This document shows positions 24,449 to 54,896 of a stretch of DNA of 64,000 nucleotides, in pieces. The notes beneath the pieces are model-generated. The model was not told the origin of the DNA, ran no database searches, and saw only the letters and a program-made list of their open reading frames with translations. Position numbers and translations under genes: made by a program. Numbering within the stretch: the stretch's first letter is position 1; every line of letters starts with the position of its first letter. The DNA is from Theodoxus fluviatilis (lineage: Eukaryota > Mollusca > Gastropoda > Cycloneritida > Neritidae): the NCBI GenBank assembly GCA_034096865.1, contig JAWQFJ010028271.1, forward strand, positions 1 to 64,000, written 5' to 3'.

Positions 24449-25944
24449 GGGGTCGGCTCTCTGTTGCGGAGGGCGGGATTTTTGTAACAAGCGTTCTTAT
24501 GCCATTTTGATTCTTTTGTCCTAAAACGCATAAAAAAACATAAAATGTATGTTACTTTTATTTTTCAACTTAGAAACATTTTCGGGTTTTTTTCTATTGC
24601 GGGGGGGCCGCTATTGCGGTGAAGCTTTATATTCTAACTCCATCCCACTACACGTTTGACTCTCAACGGGTGGTCCCTACGCCCTAACTCTAAAAAATTT
24701 CAATTTTTTTCTTCTTCTAAGTAACAAAAATGTTATGGTTTTTTATGCGTTTTAGGACAAAATAATCAAAATGGCCTAAGAACTTTTGACCAAAGAAATC
24801 CCGCAATAGCGGCCCCCCGCAATAGAAACAAGAAGGGCAAAGCCCATACCACTCACATGCTTGACCTTGACCTTTATATGACCTTGACCTTCAGGTGACC
24901 TTCAAGGTCAAGGTCAAACAACTAAACCTACCAATGACATCATACACAAAGAAATGCTTTACACATTTTTCCTACCAAAATACATGTGACCTTGACCCAA
25001 GGTCAAGATCATCCAAGGTCATGCAACACAAAGCTCTTAATTCAAGACATAGGAAGCACAATGGTGCTTATTGGCACTTTCTACCATGAGATATAGTCAC
25101 TTTTAGTGGTTCACTACCCCATTTTGGTCACATTTCATAAGGGTCAAAGTGACCTTGACCTTGATGATATGTGAACAAATGTGTCTCATGATGAAAGTAT
25201 AACATGTGCCCCACATACTTATTAAGTTTGAAACAGTTATCTTCCATAGTTCAGGGTCAAGGTCATTTCAAAATATGTATACAATCCAACTTTGAAGAGC
25301 TCCTGTGACCTTGACCTTGAAGCAAGGTCAACCAAACTGATATCAAAAGATAGGGCTTGCTTTGACCTATATACCACTTGTAGCTAAGGTCGCCATTCTC
25401 AATAACGTGGGAGAAAATTGGGAAAATGTGAAAAATGACTGTTTTTGAGACCACATTTATGGCTCCTGTGACCTTGACCTTGAAGCAAGGTCAAGTCACT
25501 GTGTATGTTTTTTGAGGCCTTGTCATCATACACCATCATGCCACATTTGGTGTTGATAGACTTAATAGTCTCCGAGAAAAATCCAACGTTTAAGTTTTTT
25601 ACGCCCGGACGGATCGCGGACGCCCGGACGGACGGACGGACGGACGGACGACACGGCTCAGTACATAGACTCACTAGCTTTTGCTTCGCATGTGAGTCAA
25701 AAACCCCGAAAATGTTTCTAAGTTGAAAAATAAAAGTAACATACATTTTATGGGTTTTTTTTAATGCGTTTTAGGACAAAAGAATCAAAATGGCCTAAGA
25801 ACATTTGTTACAAAAATCCCGCAATAAAAAAAACGAAAAAATTTCGAAGTAAAAAAAAATGTAACAAAAATATTATGTTTTTTTTTTAGGGGTTTTAGGA
25901 CAAAGAATCAAAATTGCGGCCCTCTGCAATAGCGGCCCCTCCCC
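24449..25944. mobile_element. hAT-like insertion with 8-bp duplication
   Basis: The segment sits between direct repeats CGAACAAC (24441-24448 and 25945-25952), the 8-bp size usual for hAT. Ends are imperfectly inverted: GGGGTCGGCTCTCTGTTGCG on the left and, on the other strand, GGGGAGGGGCCGCTATTGCA on the right. TTTTGTCCTAAAACGCAT and its complement recur in both arms. No transposase is visible. A TGACCTT-rich element (24828-25703) is nested within it. Confidence 0.7.
24828..25703. mobile_element. TGACCTT-rich dispersed element, copy 2
   Basis: This is near-identical to the copy at 15365-16226 in the same orientation and includes the same ends and the GGAC-rich right part. It has an extra AGGTCA unit near 24906 and a longer GGAC tract. 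It interrupts the hAT-like element, so it is the youngest layer of the nest. Confidence 0.85.
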
Positions 25945-26221
25945 CGAACAACTAGGGACACGTCACACCGTTACTTGCTTTGCGTTTACTTCAAACTGTT
26001 CTAGTGATTTTCGTGCTGAATGGCCTTACATAGCCTACAAAGGCTGATACGCCGTAAAACTCTATCCATCCATCCTTGATTAAAGGCCAGTTTATTGTCA
26101 TAACAACAAGGCTTCGCGAATAAGATTATCCTGGCAAACCTTTAAATCTTTGCGTTGGCTACTATACATGTTTTAGTTTCTGCAATGCCATTGGTTAACA
26201 AAATCCGGATGTGACATCAGA

Positions 26222-26245
26222 GCGCGGGAATCTTTTCCCGCCAAA
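26222..26245 (+). promoter_or_regulatory. Two E2F-type sites upstream of MCM5
   Basis: GCGCGGGAA (26222-26230) and TTTTCCCGCCAAA (26233-26245; its complement fits TTTGGCGGGAA) lie 47-70 bp before the MCM5 start codon. MCM genes are classic E2F targets switched on at G1/S, so these are the likely cell-cycle control sites. Function is inferred from sequence and position. Confidence 0.75.
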
Positions 26246-26291
26246 CCGGCATCTTGTTGTCTTGCGAGGCGTCGACATCGAATTTGCAGTC

Positions 26292-45374
<19,083 letters not shown>

Positions 45375-45950
45375 AGAGATGCCCTTTGCCTGGGAAGGCT
45401 GGGTGTGGAGCCAAACTTGCTGGCAGTGCTGGACAGAGGCCAAGGATGGAAAACATCCCTGGCTTCACTCTACTCAAGCAAAAACTGCTTCTGGGCAGTG
45501 GCTGCCTTTGGTGGGCATTTGGCAGTGATCTATTTATTTTGATACCAAATTTGACGTGAAATCCTATTGCCTGGTCCAAGTGCAGGAACAATCTTCTTGT
45601 TGCATATGGCACTTAATGGCATGCACAAGTCAATATATCACTTGTTGGATTGTCCTTTGCACTTGGACTTAGGACAAATAAACAAATCTGTTCTGTACAT
45701 AGACTGCATCTTTTTGTTTGATACCCAGATTATGTAGGGGGAGTTGCCTTTTCTTTCACTACACATTTCCCATTTTGCCTGTAATTGCAAATTACTTGTA
45801 AATTTCTTGATGAGTTTTTGTGTTGCGTGTCATAAGGCAATGTGTAATATATTTCTTGTGTTTATGTCAGTGAAGATAATAACTTAGTACAGATAGCCTG
45901 TGTGAATATGAAGCGACACTGGTCAATAAATGTTCAAAGACTATGCTTGT
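45375..45950 (+). other. MCM5 3' UTR with two polyadenylation signals
   Basis: AATAAA occurs at 45677-45682 and again at 45925-45930 downstream of the MCM5 stop, with GT/T-rich sequence after each. Two alternative 3' ends are plausible. Confidence 0.6.
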
Positions 45951-46113
45951 CCTCTTTTTCTTTGAGGCAAAACTGTAGTTGCTTCTTCACCATAGAACCA
46001 AGCGGAGGATCCTGATTCAGAACTTGTAGGGAAAGCCTTGTCAACAATGCCTGCTGTACTATGAAGCACAGACCTAGGTCAAGAATGAAGGAAGTTTGTA
46101 CTCCTAGTCATCA

Positions 46114-47436
46114 CAGGTGTACTTGTAGTAGTAGGGACACACAGGTGTACTTGTAGTAGTAGGGACACACAGGTGTACATGTAGTAGTAGGGACACACAG
46201 GTGTACATGTAGTACTAGGGACACACAGGTGTACATGTAGTAGTAGGGACACAGGTGTACCTGTAGTAGTAGGGACACACAGGTGTACATGTAGTAGTAG
46301 GGACACACAGGTGTACATGTAGTAGTAGGGACACACAGGTGTACATGTAGTAGTAGGGACACACAGGTGTACATGTAGTAGTAGGGACACACAGGTGTAC
46401 ATGTAGTAGTAGGGACACAGGTGTACTGTAGAAGTAGGGACACACAGGTGTACTTGTAGTAGTAGGGACACACAGGTGTACATGTAGTAGTAGGGACACA
46501 CAGGTGTACATGTAGTAGTAGGGACACACAGGTGTACATGTAGTAGTAGGGACACACAGGTGTACATGTAGTAGTAGGGACACAGGTGTACTTGTAGTAG
46601 TAGGGACACACAGGTGTACTTGTAGTAGTAGGGACACACAGGTGTACATGTAGTAGTAGGGACACACAGGTGTACTTGTAGTAGTAGGGACACACAGGTG
46701 TACTTGTAGTAGTAGGGACACACAGGTGTACATGTAGCAGTAGGGACACACAGGTGTACTTGTAGTAGTAGGGACACACAGGTTTACTTGTAGTAGTAGG
46801 GACACACAGGTGTACTTGTAGTAGTAGGGACACAGGTGTACATGTAGTAGTAGGGGCACACAGGTGTATATGTAGTAGTAGGGACACAGGTGTACATGTA
46901 GTAGTAGGGACACAGGTGTACATGTAGTAGTAGGGACACACAGGTGTACATGTAGTAGTAGGGACACAGGTGTACTTGTAGTAGTAGGGACACACAGGTG
47001 TACATGTAGTAGTAGGGACACACAGGTGTATTTGTAGCAGTAGGGACACACAGGTGTACATGTAGTAGTAGGAACACTGGCGTTTATGAGGTTGCAAGGA
47101 CCCACAGGTGTACTTGAAGCAGTAGGGACACACAGGTGTACATGTAGCAGTAGGGACACACAGGTGTACTTGTAGCAGTAGGGACACACAGGTGTACATG
47201 TAGCAGTAGGGACACACAGGTGTACATGTAGCAGTAGGGACACAAGTGTACATGTAGTAGTAGGGACACACAGGTGTACATGTAGTAGTAGGGACACACA
47301 GGTGTACATGTAGTAGTAGGGACACACAGTTGTACATGTAGTAGTAGGGACACACAGTTGTACATGTAGTAGTAGGGACACACAGGTGTACCTGTAGTAG
47401 TAGGGACACACAGGTGTACTTGTAGTAGTAGGGACA
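46114..47436. repeat. 28-bp minisatellite, about 47 copies
   Basis: The unit is CAGGTGTACATGTAGTAGTA plus GGGACACA (28 bp), with 26-bp variants lacking one AC. CATG/CTTG and GTAGTAG/GTAGCAG alternatives occur, and there is one diverged unit near 47073-47100. The 28-bp period rotates through all frames, which creates long Tyr/Thr/Cys-rich ORFs on the minus strand that are artefacts. It follows the MCM5 3' end by about 160 bp. Confidence 0.95.
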
Positions 47437-48062
47437 CCAAAGAACTTAGACAACAAGAAGTGTCACTCCACGATTTTACGCAGGACGAGATTTAGCCGGC
47501 AGTTTGCGTGAGTTGCGTCCCTTGGTTTTGGTTGGATGGCAGGCGAAATCAATGCTTGGAGCTACCGATTTTATGAGCCAGTGAGTCTCTCAAATTGACA
47601 TTAAACTGATGACTGCTCTAGTGTTAAAACTGCCAAGACTGAACCGACAGGCAAATGAAGACAACGAGTTTAGATCTGATAGGTGGTCATTCAATGATCG
47701 TAGTATACTATGTTTGGCCAGAAAACAACATTAAAACTGATATATTAATTTCTTGTGAAAGGGTTGCCCTGTTAGTATTTGTGGGCGGTATAATAATGAT
47801 CAGTGTTAAGCACATCGACCAACGTGTGAAAATATTCATGCCATTTCAACATCTGTTCATGAAAGGTAACCAGCGGTACGGTACGTACCTTCAAGCCAAA
47901 AAAAAAAGTTATTTCATCCAACCAAAAACAAGGGAAGTAAGCAAAAATTACTCGTGAGTGACTGTGACGTAAAAAATACCTGTGACGTTAGCAAAATCTC
48001 GTCCTGCTTTTTTTACTATACAAGATACTAGAGTGACACTTCTTGTTGTCTAAGTTCTTTGG
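47437..48062. mobile_element. MITE inserted in the 28-bp array
   Basis: Inverted ends start CCAAAGAACTTAGACAACAA and close with the complement; AGAAGTGTCACTC and GCAGGACGAGATTT also pair. GGACA flanks both sides (47432-47436, 48063-48067), a 5-bp duplication within the array unit. The interior is homologous to minus-strand sequence at about 13480-13979, so at least two copies exist in this window. Confidence 0.8.
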
Positions 48063-48076
48063 GGACAAACAGGTGT

Positions 48077-49330
48077 CCTCAACTGGTTCAAGAGCTACCT
48101 GACAGGAAGAACACAAAAATTTCTGGTGAAGGGTTCGAGGTCAGACTCGGTAGCAGTCACCTGTGGGGTCCCCCAGGGATCAATTCTCGGCCCGTTCTTG
48201 TATTCTCTCTACACCAAACACGTTAGCAATATTATTAATACACACAGGATCCAACATCATATTTTTGCCGATGACACAATGCTCTCCTCAGTTTGTGCTC
48301 CTAACCAAAATGATTTTATCGATATGAAATCGGCGCTAGCGGGATGCTGTTCAAACCTGAAAAATATTGGACAGAAATAAACTTAAACTAAATGAAGAGA
48401 AAACTGAAGTAATCGTCGGAACCGAATCCAATTTGGACAAAATCAGTGAAAACACTGTCATGATAGAGGATGTCAGGGTGACACCGTCTGAGTGGATCAG
48501 ATATCTAGGTGTGAAAATTGACAATCATCTTTCCCTAGAACCCCACATTTGTCAGGTGACGTCATCTGCTCACTTGAATCTCCGATGAAATCGGAGCATC
48601 AGACACTGCTTGACGGAGAGGACTACGGCAACCCTGGTGCTATCCTTGGTCCTATCAAAGCTGGACTATTGTAACAGTCTTCTTACTGGAGCGAATCGGT
48701 ATCAGATACGACAATTCCAGCGGCTCCAAAACGTTTCCGCACGACTAGTGAAGCGCTCCCCTAGGTGGGCAAGTGTCTCGCCGGTTCTGGAGTCTCTTCA
48801 CTGGCTGCCCATCAAAGATCGCATCCAGGGCCCGTATCCACAACGGCGATTTATCTTTTTAACACTCGATTTATCCCCTAGCCCCGCGTTATCTTGATCG
48901 GTTAGATAAGGTACGCTCGTCAGAGGATCCTAGGTTGCGCTTTGCTATATATACTGGTTTCCAGCCAAGGGAGAGCCAAGTTGGAATCGTCTGAGTTTAG
49001 AGATAAATCGGGGTTAAAATAAATCGCCGATAAATCGCCGTTGTGAATACGGGCCCAGCACAAGTGCTTGTGCAATGTGTACAAGAGTGTTTCAGGTGCT
49101 GCTCCACAGTATCTTTCCGATCTTGTACAAGACTATAAACCGTAGAGAGTTTCTCTGATCATCAGGGAGACTTCTTCTCTGTGCTCCCTGGAAACACCTA
49201 AAGGGATTCGGAGAGAGCCTTCTTATACACTGGTCCAAGATTCTGGAATGCAGTCCCAGAAGAATTGAGGTCAGAGAACCTGGCCAGCTTCAGGAAAAAA
49301 ACTTAAGACCTTTTCGTTTAAGACAAATTG
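48077..49330 (+). pseudogene. Non-LTR retrotransposon reverse transcriptase fragment, broken
   Basis: The translated pieces read WFKSYLTGRTQKF, CGVPQGSILGPFLYSLYTKH, HHIFADDTML, LNEEKTEVIV, WIRYLGVKID, LDYCNSLLTG and LQNVSARLV. These are reverse transcriptase motifs, including the GVPQGS and A/FADD boxes, in the order seen in CR1/L2-like elements. Frameshifts and stops occur near 48378 and 48586. A MITE (48829-49055) splits the 3' part; once removed, HWLPIKDRIQ continues into HKCLCNVYKSVSGAAPQYLS and DLV. The fragment starts mid-domain at the edge of the 28-bp array. Confidence 0.85.
48829..49055. mobile_element. 227-bp GGCCCGTA MITE inside the reverse transcriptase fragment
   Basis: It begins GGCCCGTATCCACAACGGCG and ends with TTGTGAATACGGGCC, inverted over about 30 bp including GATTTATC. 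CAG lies on both sides (48826-48828, 49056-49058) as a 3-bp duplication. Removing it restores the host reading frame. The 3-bp duplication and GGCCC end fit a PIF/Harbinger-like MITE, but the superfamily is uncertain. Confidence 0.88.
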
Positions 49331-49383
49331 TGGGCGCTTTGAGCATGAGAATAGCGCGTGATAAAACCTAGTACATATAAACA

Positions 49384-51300
49384 CTAGGGGCACACAGTTG
49401 TACAAAAACTGTCATCAAGTCACTCAGAAATCAACGATTTCACACGCAATGAATATTTCATAACATTTATTCAATAATATGCATACGATTCAATCTCAAA
49501 CAAAACATACATATCTCAAGTATCACGTCATACATATTGTATAAAATGATGCATAATTATACACCTCTTGGGTAGCACACCAGACAAATGTATGTAGAAA
49601 GCATGTACTCCACGAGCTTCATAAACAACTCTTCCATGGACATCCAAGGGAACATTAAATATTTTACACTCTATGTCATCCAGCTTCTTTGAAATAATTC
49701 AGACCAAAAAAAGTAAATACATCAGTTTCTCCATCCTTGAACAAACTAAAATCACTGAATTTTAAAATCAGGGAAATAATGTTGCCTCCAAGGCAAAAAT
49801 TACACATCAAAGCCAACAACGTGCATGTTCATGACTGAACCCTGCTGAAGGTTTACAAGCTGTCCGGAACTAGCGTCCCGGGTGGGATGCAGCACCCAAG
49901 GGAAGTTTGCCAACATCAATTTGATGATCAAATCTAGGCTGAACACAGTACATGTACTTCAAACTTGCTTTTTCCCCCAAACCACAAGACTGTTATGCAT
50001 AGCCAAGCCACACCAATTTCCCTCAGTGGCTGAGGGCCTAAATATTAATGCAGTGGCATCCCATCACTGTCCCATCCTGTCTCTGCATACAGGCAACCAT
50101 TCCCTCCTGTCTCTGCATGCACGCAACCATTCCCATCCCGTCTCTGCATGCATGCAACCATTCCCATTCTATTTAGGCACCCAACATAATGTAGGCATCC
50201 AACCTTTCCCATCCTGTCTATGCATGCACCCAACTATGAGGGACTTTTCAGAAACTCCAACAATTTGATAATTTATTATCTTTAGCTTTCATGACAAACT
50301 CTTGGAGTTCCTTCCATTGATGGGCCACACTAGTGGATTCGTTTGAGGAAAGGGGAACGGACTTTGCTCTGCTAGAGGGCCATGGTATCTGATTGGCTGT
50401 GATTTTGCAAAGGTGTTTATGCTCAAAACGGAGCCGATTCGCCTTGATGACTGCTGCAAATATGATAGTCAGCTGAATACACATTGTGTACACCAGTTTG
50501 TCAATTATTCACACTTAATTGTCATTTTTGTGTGCTGAATAACTGTCAATGATTGCGCATGTGAGCGAGGAAGCACATAATAATGGTTGTCATTCTGTGT
50601 GGGAGTCGCTGTGAATTAAACAACCAATATTGCACCCCTTTCCTTGGATGAGTCCACTAGTGTGTCCCATAGTGGAACGGATTCCAAACTCTCAACTGCT
50701 GACTTCCTGTCTGTTTCCATTCACTCTTGCCATTTCAGTTTTACACCAACCCACCTACCATCTCACCCATTAGCTGAAGGCAAAATAAAATCTATCCACA
50801 CACATTTCACAACTAAATCCTTAGGAAAATATCCCAGAATGTAACGTTTACAAATGCACATATAGCAATCTAAACATTGTAAAAAGCAAAATAAAGTGTG
50901 TCCAGCTCTGTATTAGGAACTTACAAATTCTAAACATAGGACAGCAAGTCTTGTATGTAACAGCATGAGAAGCCCAAACCCAATATTTTTTTTTTGCTAA
51001 TCATCAACTTACCACTGAGATGGGCAAACTTTGAGAAAAGGTTATTACTCATTCTGCTATCATAAGTGCATACTGAATTACACAGTAAGTCTCAAATGGT
51101 ATCGGCTCTCATCTGTCATGTTTTTTAGTTGCCATCTGCCGTGTACTGCACTTGCCACCAGCCATGTACTGTAGTTCCTGTTTAGTCATTATGATTAGAA
51201 GAAATGTTTTCAGTGAATGAGGGATTGATGTCACGTGATCTGTACATCAGTAGATGATCAGCCTAACCACCATCACTTGCCATGATTTGAAAATTCTTTG
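49384..51300. other. Intergenic stretch, no gene recognised
   Basis: Apart from a short array of about 31-bp units (CATCCTGTCTCTGCATGCA..., 50085-50230, about five copies), nothing conserved was seen. A few AATAAA words occur but cannot be tied to a gene. Confidence 0.4.
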
Positions 51301-51774
51301 TTGTGCTCCAGAAGAAAAGAAATAAAACAGGACTCAGAACAAATCTGACTTGGGTCGGCTCACTGTACCTGGAGACACATGCAAATGGTGTCAGAAGTAG
51401 GATTAAGGTGAGTATGATATGTCTGAACCCCCCTGCAGAATTCAGTTTTAAGGTGGAACAATGGCCCACAAGTTTGCCATTTTTGGAGTGCCTCCAAGCT
51501 GGCTGAGGAAGCTGGAGAGGTACAAAGGGACACTTTCTTGTATGTCATGGGACCAGATTCTGAGAAAATCTTCCTGTTGCTGAGGTTCAAAACCCCGAGA
51601 GCACCAGACAGCACCGAAACAAGAGAGGAAGACTGTTACGTGTGGCTAGTAAGCCAAAAAGAGTTGCCTCCCTTCCTCCTTGAAACTTTCCCCCTCAGGA
51701 ACTGTACTGCTAAGAATGTGGAGTAGTTGAATAAAGCAAGTGGCTTGAACAGGATGTTTCTCCGTCACTCTGTC

Positions 51775-51970
51775 GTGCACCCCTGGGCCACGACACAAAA
51801 CATGGTGCTATGGCAATGGTCCCCTGCTCAAGACAGCGACTTCACGAAGACAAAGCATGTGATTACTTCTGCACCCCTGGGCCACGACACGAAACATGGT
51901 GCTATGGCAATGGTCCCCTGCTCAAGACAGCGACTTCACGAAGACAAAGCATGTGATCACTTCTGCACCC
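51775..51970. repeat. 94-bp tandem duplication in a retroelement relic
   Basis: Two nearly identical copies run from CACCCCTGGGCCACGACAC to AAGCATGTGATTACTTCTG. They lie in the region just before a Gypsy-like RNase H segment and so belong to its upstream pol sequence. Confidence 0.85.
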
Positions 51971-52480
51971 ACTCTGTACTACTATGATCCCTCCAAAAAA
52001 CTCACTCTGGAAAACGATGCCAGTGAACACAGCATAGGATCTGCACTGCTGCAAGAAGGCGAGTTGTCGCCTTTGCAAGTCGCTCCCTGTCTCCTAGCGA
52101 GAGAAACTACGCCAAGCTGGAGCAGGAAATGCTTGCTGTTGTCATTGGCCCTGAAAAGTTCCATCACTACACCTACAGCAAGAATTTGACTGTCCAAGAT
52201 GGAGTCATACTCCGCAGGGATCGAATCGTCATACCCACCTCACTGCGACACGAGATAAAGAAGGTGCATGCCAGCATGAGACCTCATCTACTGGCTTGGC
52301 ATGACAACAGACATCCAACACTACGTCTAGTCATCTGACTCCTATGCCTCAACCATGTGTCAGCAGAGCCCCGAACGGATCCTGCTCCATGATGTACCAT
52401 CCCATCCTTGGGAAAAGGTTGGCTCAGACCTGCTACAAATCCAAGGAAGACACATCTTGTCACCAGTGACTATCACACCA
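51900..52480 (+). pseudogene. Gypsy-like LTR retrotransposon pol fragment, degenerate
   Basis: Fragments read TKHVITSAPTLYYYDPSKKL, TLENDASEHSIGSALLQEGE, MLAVVIGPEKFHHYTY, DGVILRRDRIVIPTSLRHEI and PSHPWEKVGSDLL. This is the normal order of RNase H, connection region and integrase start in Ty3/Gypsy pol. Several frameshifts break it. Possible gag-like coding lies at about 51460-51600. The flanking 52500-53500 shows an unrecognised open stretch (52621-52842) and no clear LTR pair. Confidence 0.72.
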
Positions 52481-53933
52481 ACTGCAGAGAGCACGCATGG
52501 AGTAAATACAACCATGCATACACTCAGCATATAATGGACGTCACCCAGTTGACCGGTTCACCAGCTACATCTACGTGGCTCTGCATGCATCTTTTTCAAC
52601 TCCTACTTGACAAGGCCTATCCCCTAGCCTCAAAATCAAATTTTGAGGAAAAAGCCAGGAAATGTCTCCAGCTGAAAGAGGGTACAAAGGATGTTGTGCA
52701 GTTTATTGGTGGCAGTATTGTTACTAAACTTCGACAGAAAGCTGCAAGCCTGAAAGACACAGCAGCAAAGGAAGCATTGATTGATTGCTTGGGTGAAATG
52801 TTGGTGAGAAAGGCAGTGAAAACTGCAGTGACAACTGCATGACAAAGAACCGAGGGCTTGTCTTCCTCAAGCCAGCAGCCATAGACTTTTCACCATCTGG
52901 AGATAGAGGTTCAGGAAGTCTCCAATGCCCCATCTGACAAGACACAGATGAAGATTTCAGATTTTGTTGAGAGGAGTGAAGCAGATGAGACTGTTACTTC
53001 TGCATTCCACTTAGCAACTTATAATGCCCGCAGTGAGGTAGAGAAAGAGTCTGTGGTAGCGAGTACTGATTAGGCTGTTCAGAGTTACCTCCCAGAGACC
53101 GCAAGGGGGCAGTCGACTGCGATATATGACTGTTTGTTAGGAGGCACGGGCGTCTTTTAATAGACAACCACGGGCATGACCAGAGGAGAGCGGAGGAGAC
53201 AGAAACGGACGCTGAGAGAGAGATACGACACGATATACGGAGGGAGACTGATATATTGCAGGCAGTTGGACACAAAGAGATTGGAGGACAGGTTGGAGAG
53301 AACGAGATTGATACCGGCAGACCGTTACGAGAGAGCGGGCGAAGGGAGATTGCTCTGGGAGCTCTGGGAGACAGAAGCGTGAAGGCGGTACACAGGAGCG
53401 TGCCTACGCTGGTGGAGAAGGCGTGCGCGCAGAGTCCGACAGGCTGAGAGAACACGTGGCCCAGGCGAGCCCACCAGCGCCTACGAAAGGTGAGTGAACA
53501 ACATGCTCTCTCTCTCTCAGTCTCTGGAATGCAAGCGAGTGCGTCTGTCATTAGTCGATAGCGACCGCATGCGCGAGTGCGGCGTCCTAATGGCGACCGA
53601 CCACGTGGCGTCTAGTGGCGTGTTGCTGAGTGGGAATGGCTTTTATTAGTACTTATGTGATATTCTGTCTGTGTTAGTCCCCTCATGTTTGTCTCTCCCC
53701 TACCTGCATGCATGAACAAACTCATTGCAGAACCTGCATGCTTTTCGGCCATGTTTAACGCGCCCTGTACTACACTGGTGCATGGTGGTAGCGTTGGCCA
53801 GGAATGGCGGCAATCACTACCACATGAGTGGCAAAGTGCCTATTCTTACAACACTGGCGTCGTCGCTAGCTTTGAGTTCGTGGGACATGCGTGGGACAGA
53901 GAGGGGTTGAGCAAGGCATTGACAAATTATAAC

Positions 53934-54266
53934 AGCAGAAAATATTTTGCATGAGAGAAAATATTTTGTATGAGAGAAAATATTCTATATGAGAGAAAAT
54001 GCTTTGCATGAGAGAAAATATTTTGCATGAGAGAAAATATCTTGCATGAGAGAAAATGCTTTGCATGAGAGAAAATGTTTTGCATGAGAGAAAATATTTT
54101 GCATGAGAGAAAATATCTTGCATGAGAGAAAATGCTTTGCATGAGAGAACATATTCTGCATGGGAGAAAATGCTTTGCATGAGAGAAAATGTTTTGCATG
54201 AGAGAAAATAGTTTGCTTGAGAGAAAATGTTTTGCATGTGAGAAAATATTTTGCATGAGAGAACAT
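53934..54266. repeat. 19-bp minisatellite, about 17 copies
   Basis: The unit is ATGAGAGAAAATATTTTGC (19 bp), with TATTTT/GCTTT/TATCTT variants. It ends about 400 bp before the first GTTCATAAC-type word of the putative transposon. Confidence 0.93.
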
Positions 54267-54896
54267 ATGGCCTTGGCTCAGAAATGGCGTCGAACGGTAC
54301 TTATCGCCGACTCACTGCATTCAAGTGCAGATTTCTCAAAGCAGAATTGCTTAATGTGAACGGAAAGAGAATTTTTACATCCAAGACATGTTAATCTTTC
54401 TGTTTTCACTTTACATGAATTTCCGCTGTCGTTAGTTTGTTCTCTGCGATGATTTTTTTTGCGGAAAATCGGCCGTATTTTTTCGATTTTTACCGGACAT
54501 TTTTCGATGGGTATCTTCATATCGGTTTTTTGTGCAGTTCCTCTGGCCTAAACACCTCAAAATAAAGTTTGTGGGTTCTAGAAATGTTGACGAATTCCGT
54601 GATTATTTTGCAAACGTAAAAGTTTGCGTACGCGCCGCGCATTTGCTGAGAAAAAACGATGCGTAGTTCATAACGAATTGTCGTAAAAGAAACAGTGGAA
54701 CTTCTTTTGGTTATTATTAATCCGCCATTGTACATCTGTATTATTTTACTCAAAGTTGTTGTTGAGACTATGTTAGAGTAACATTTGCTGGGTTAAAATT
54801 TGAGGTCAGCGCGATGGTTTCCACAGAACTGGTCTACATTGGTGAAATGTGCGAGTTTGCTGTAAGACAAAAAGTTATGAACTACATTTTGATCGG

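Larger units (their letters stand above)
24371..26090 (+). repeat. SINE-like copy 2, split by a later insertion
   Basis: The 5' part (24371-24448) and the 3' part (25945-26090, ending in CCATCC repeats) form one SINE-like unit when the inserted 1.5 kb is removed, with CGAACAAC duplicated at the junctions. It lies just upstream of the MCM5 promoter. Confidence 0.75.

Noticed and set aside
46079..47456. Cys/Tyr/Thr-rich minus-strand ORFs over 400 codons
   Set aside because: They track the 28-bp minisatellite, with the peptide period cycling through all three frames.
53160..53480. Arg/Glu-rich ORF (GERRRQKRTLRERYD)
   Set aside because: Low-complexity GAGA-rich DNA near retroelement debris; could be LTR or leader sequence, but no pairing LTR or motif was found.
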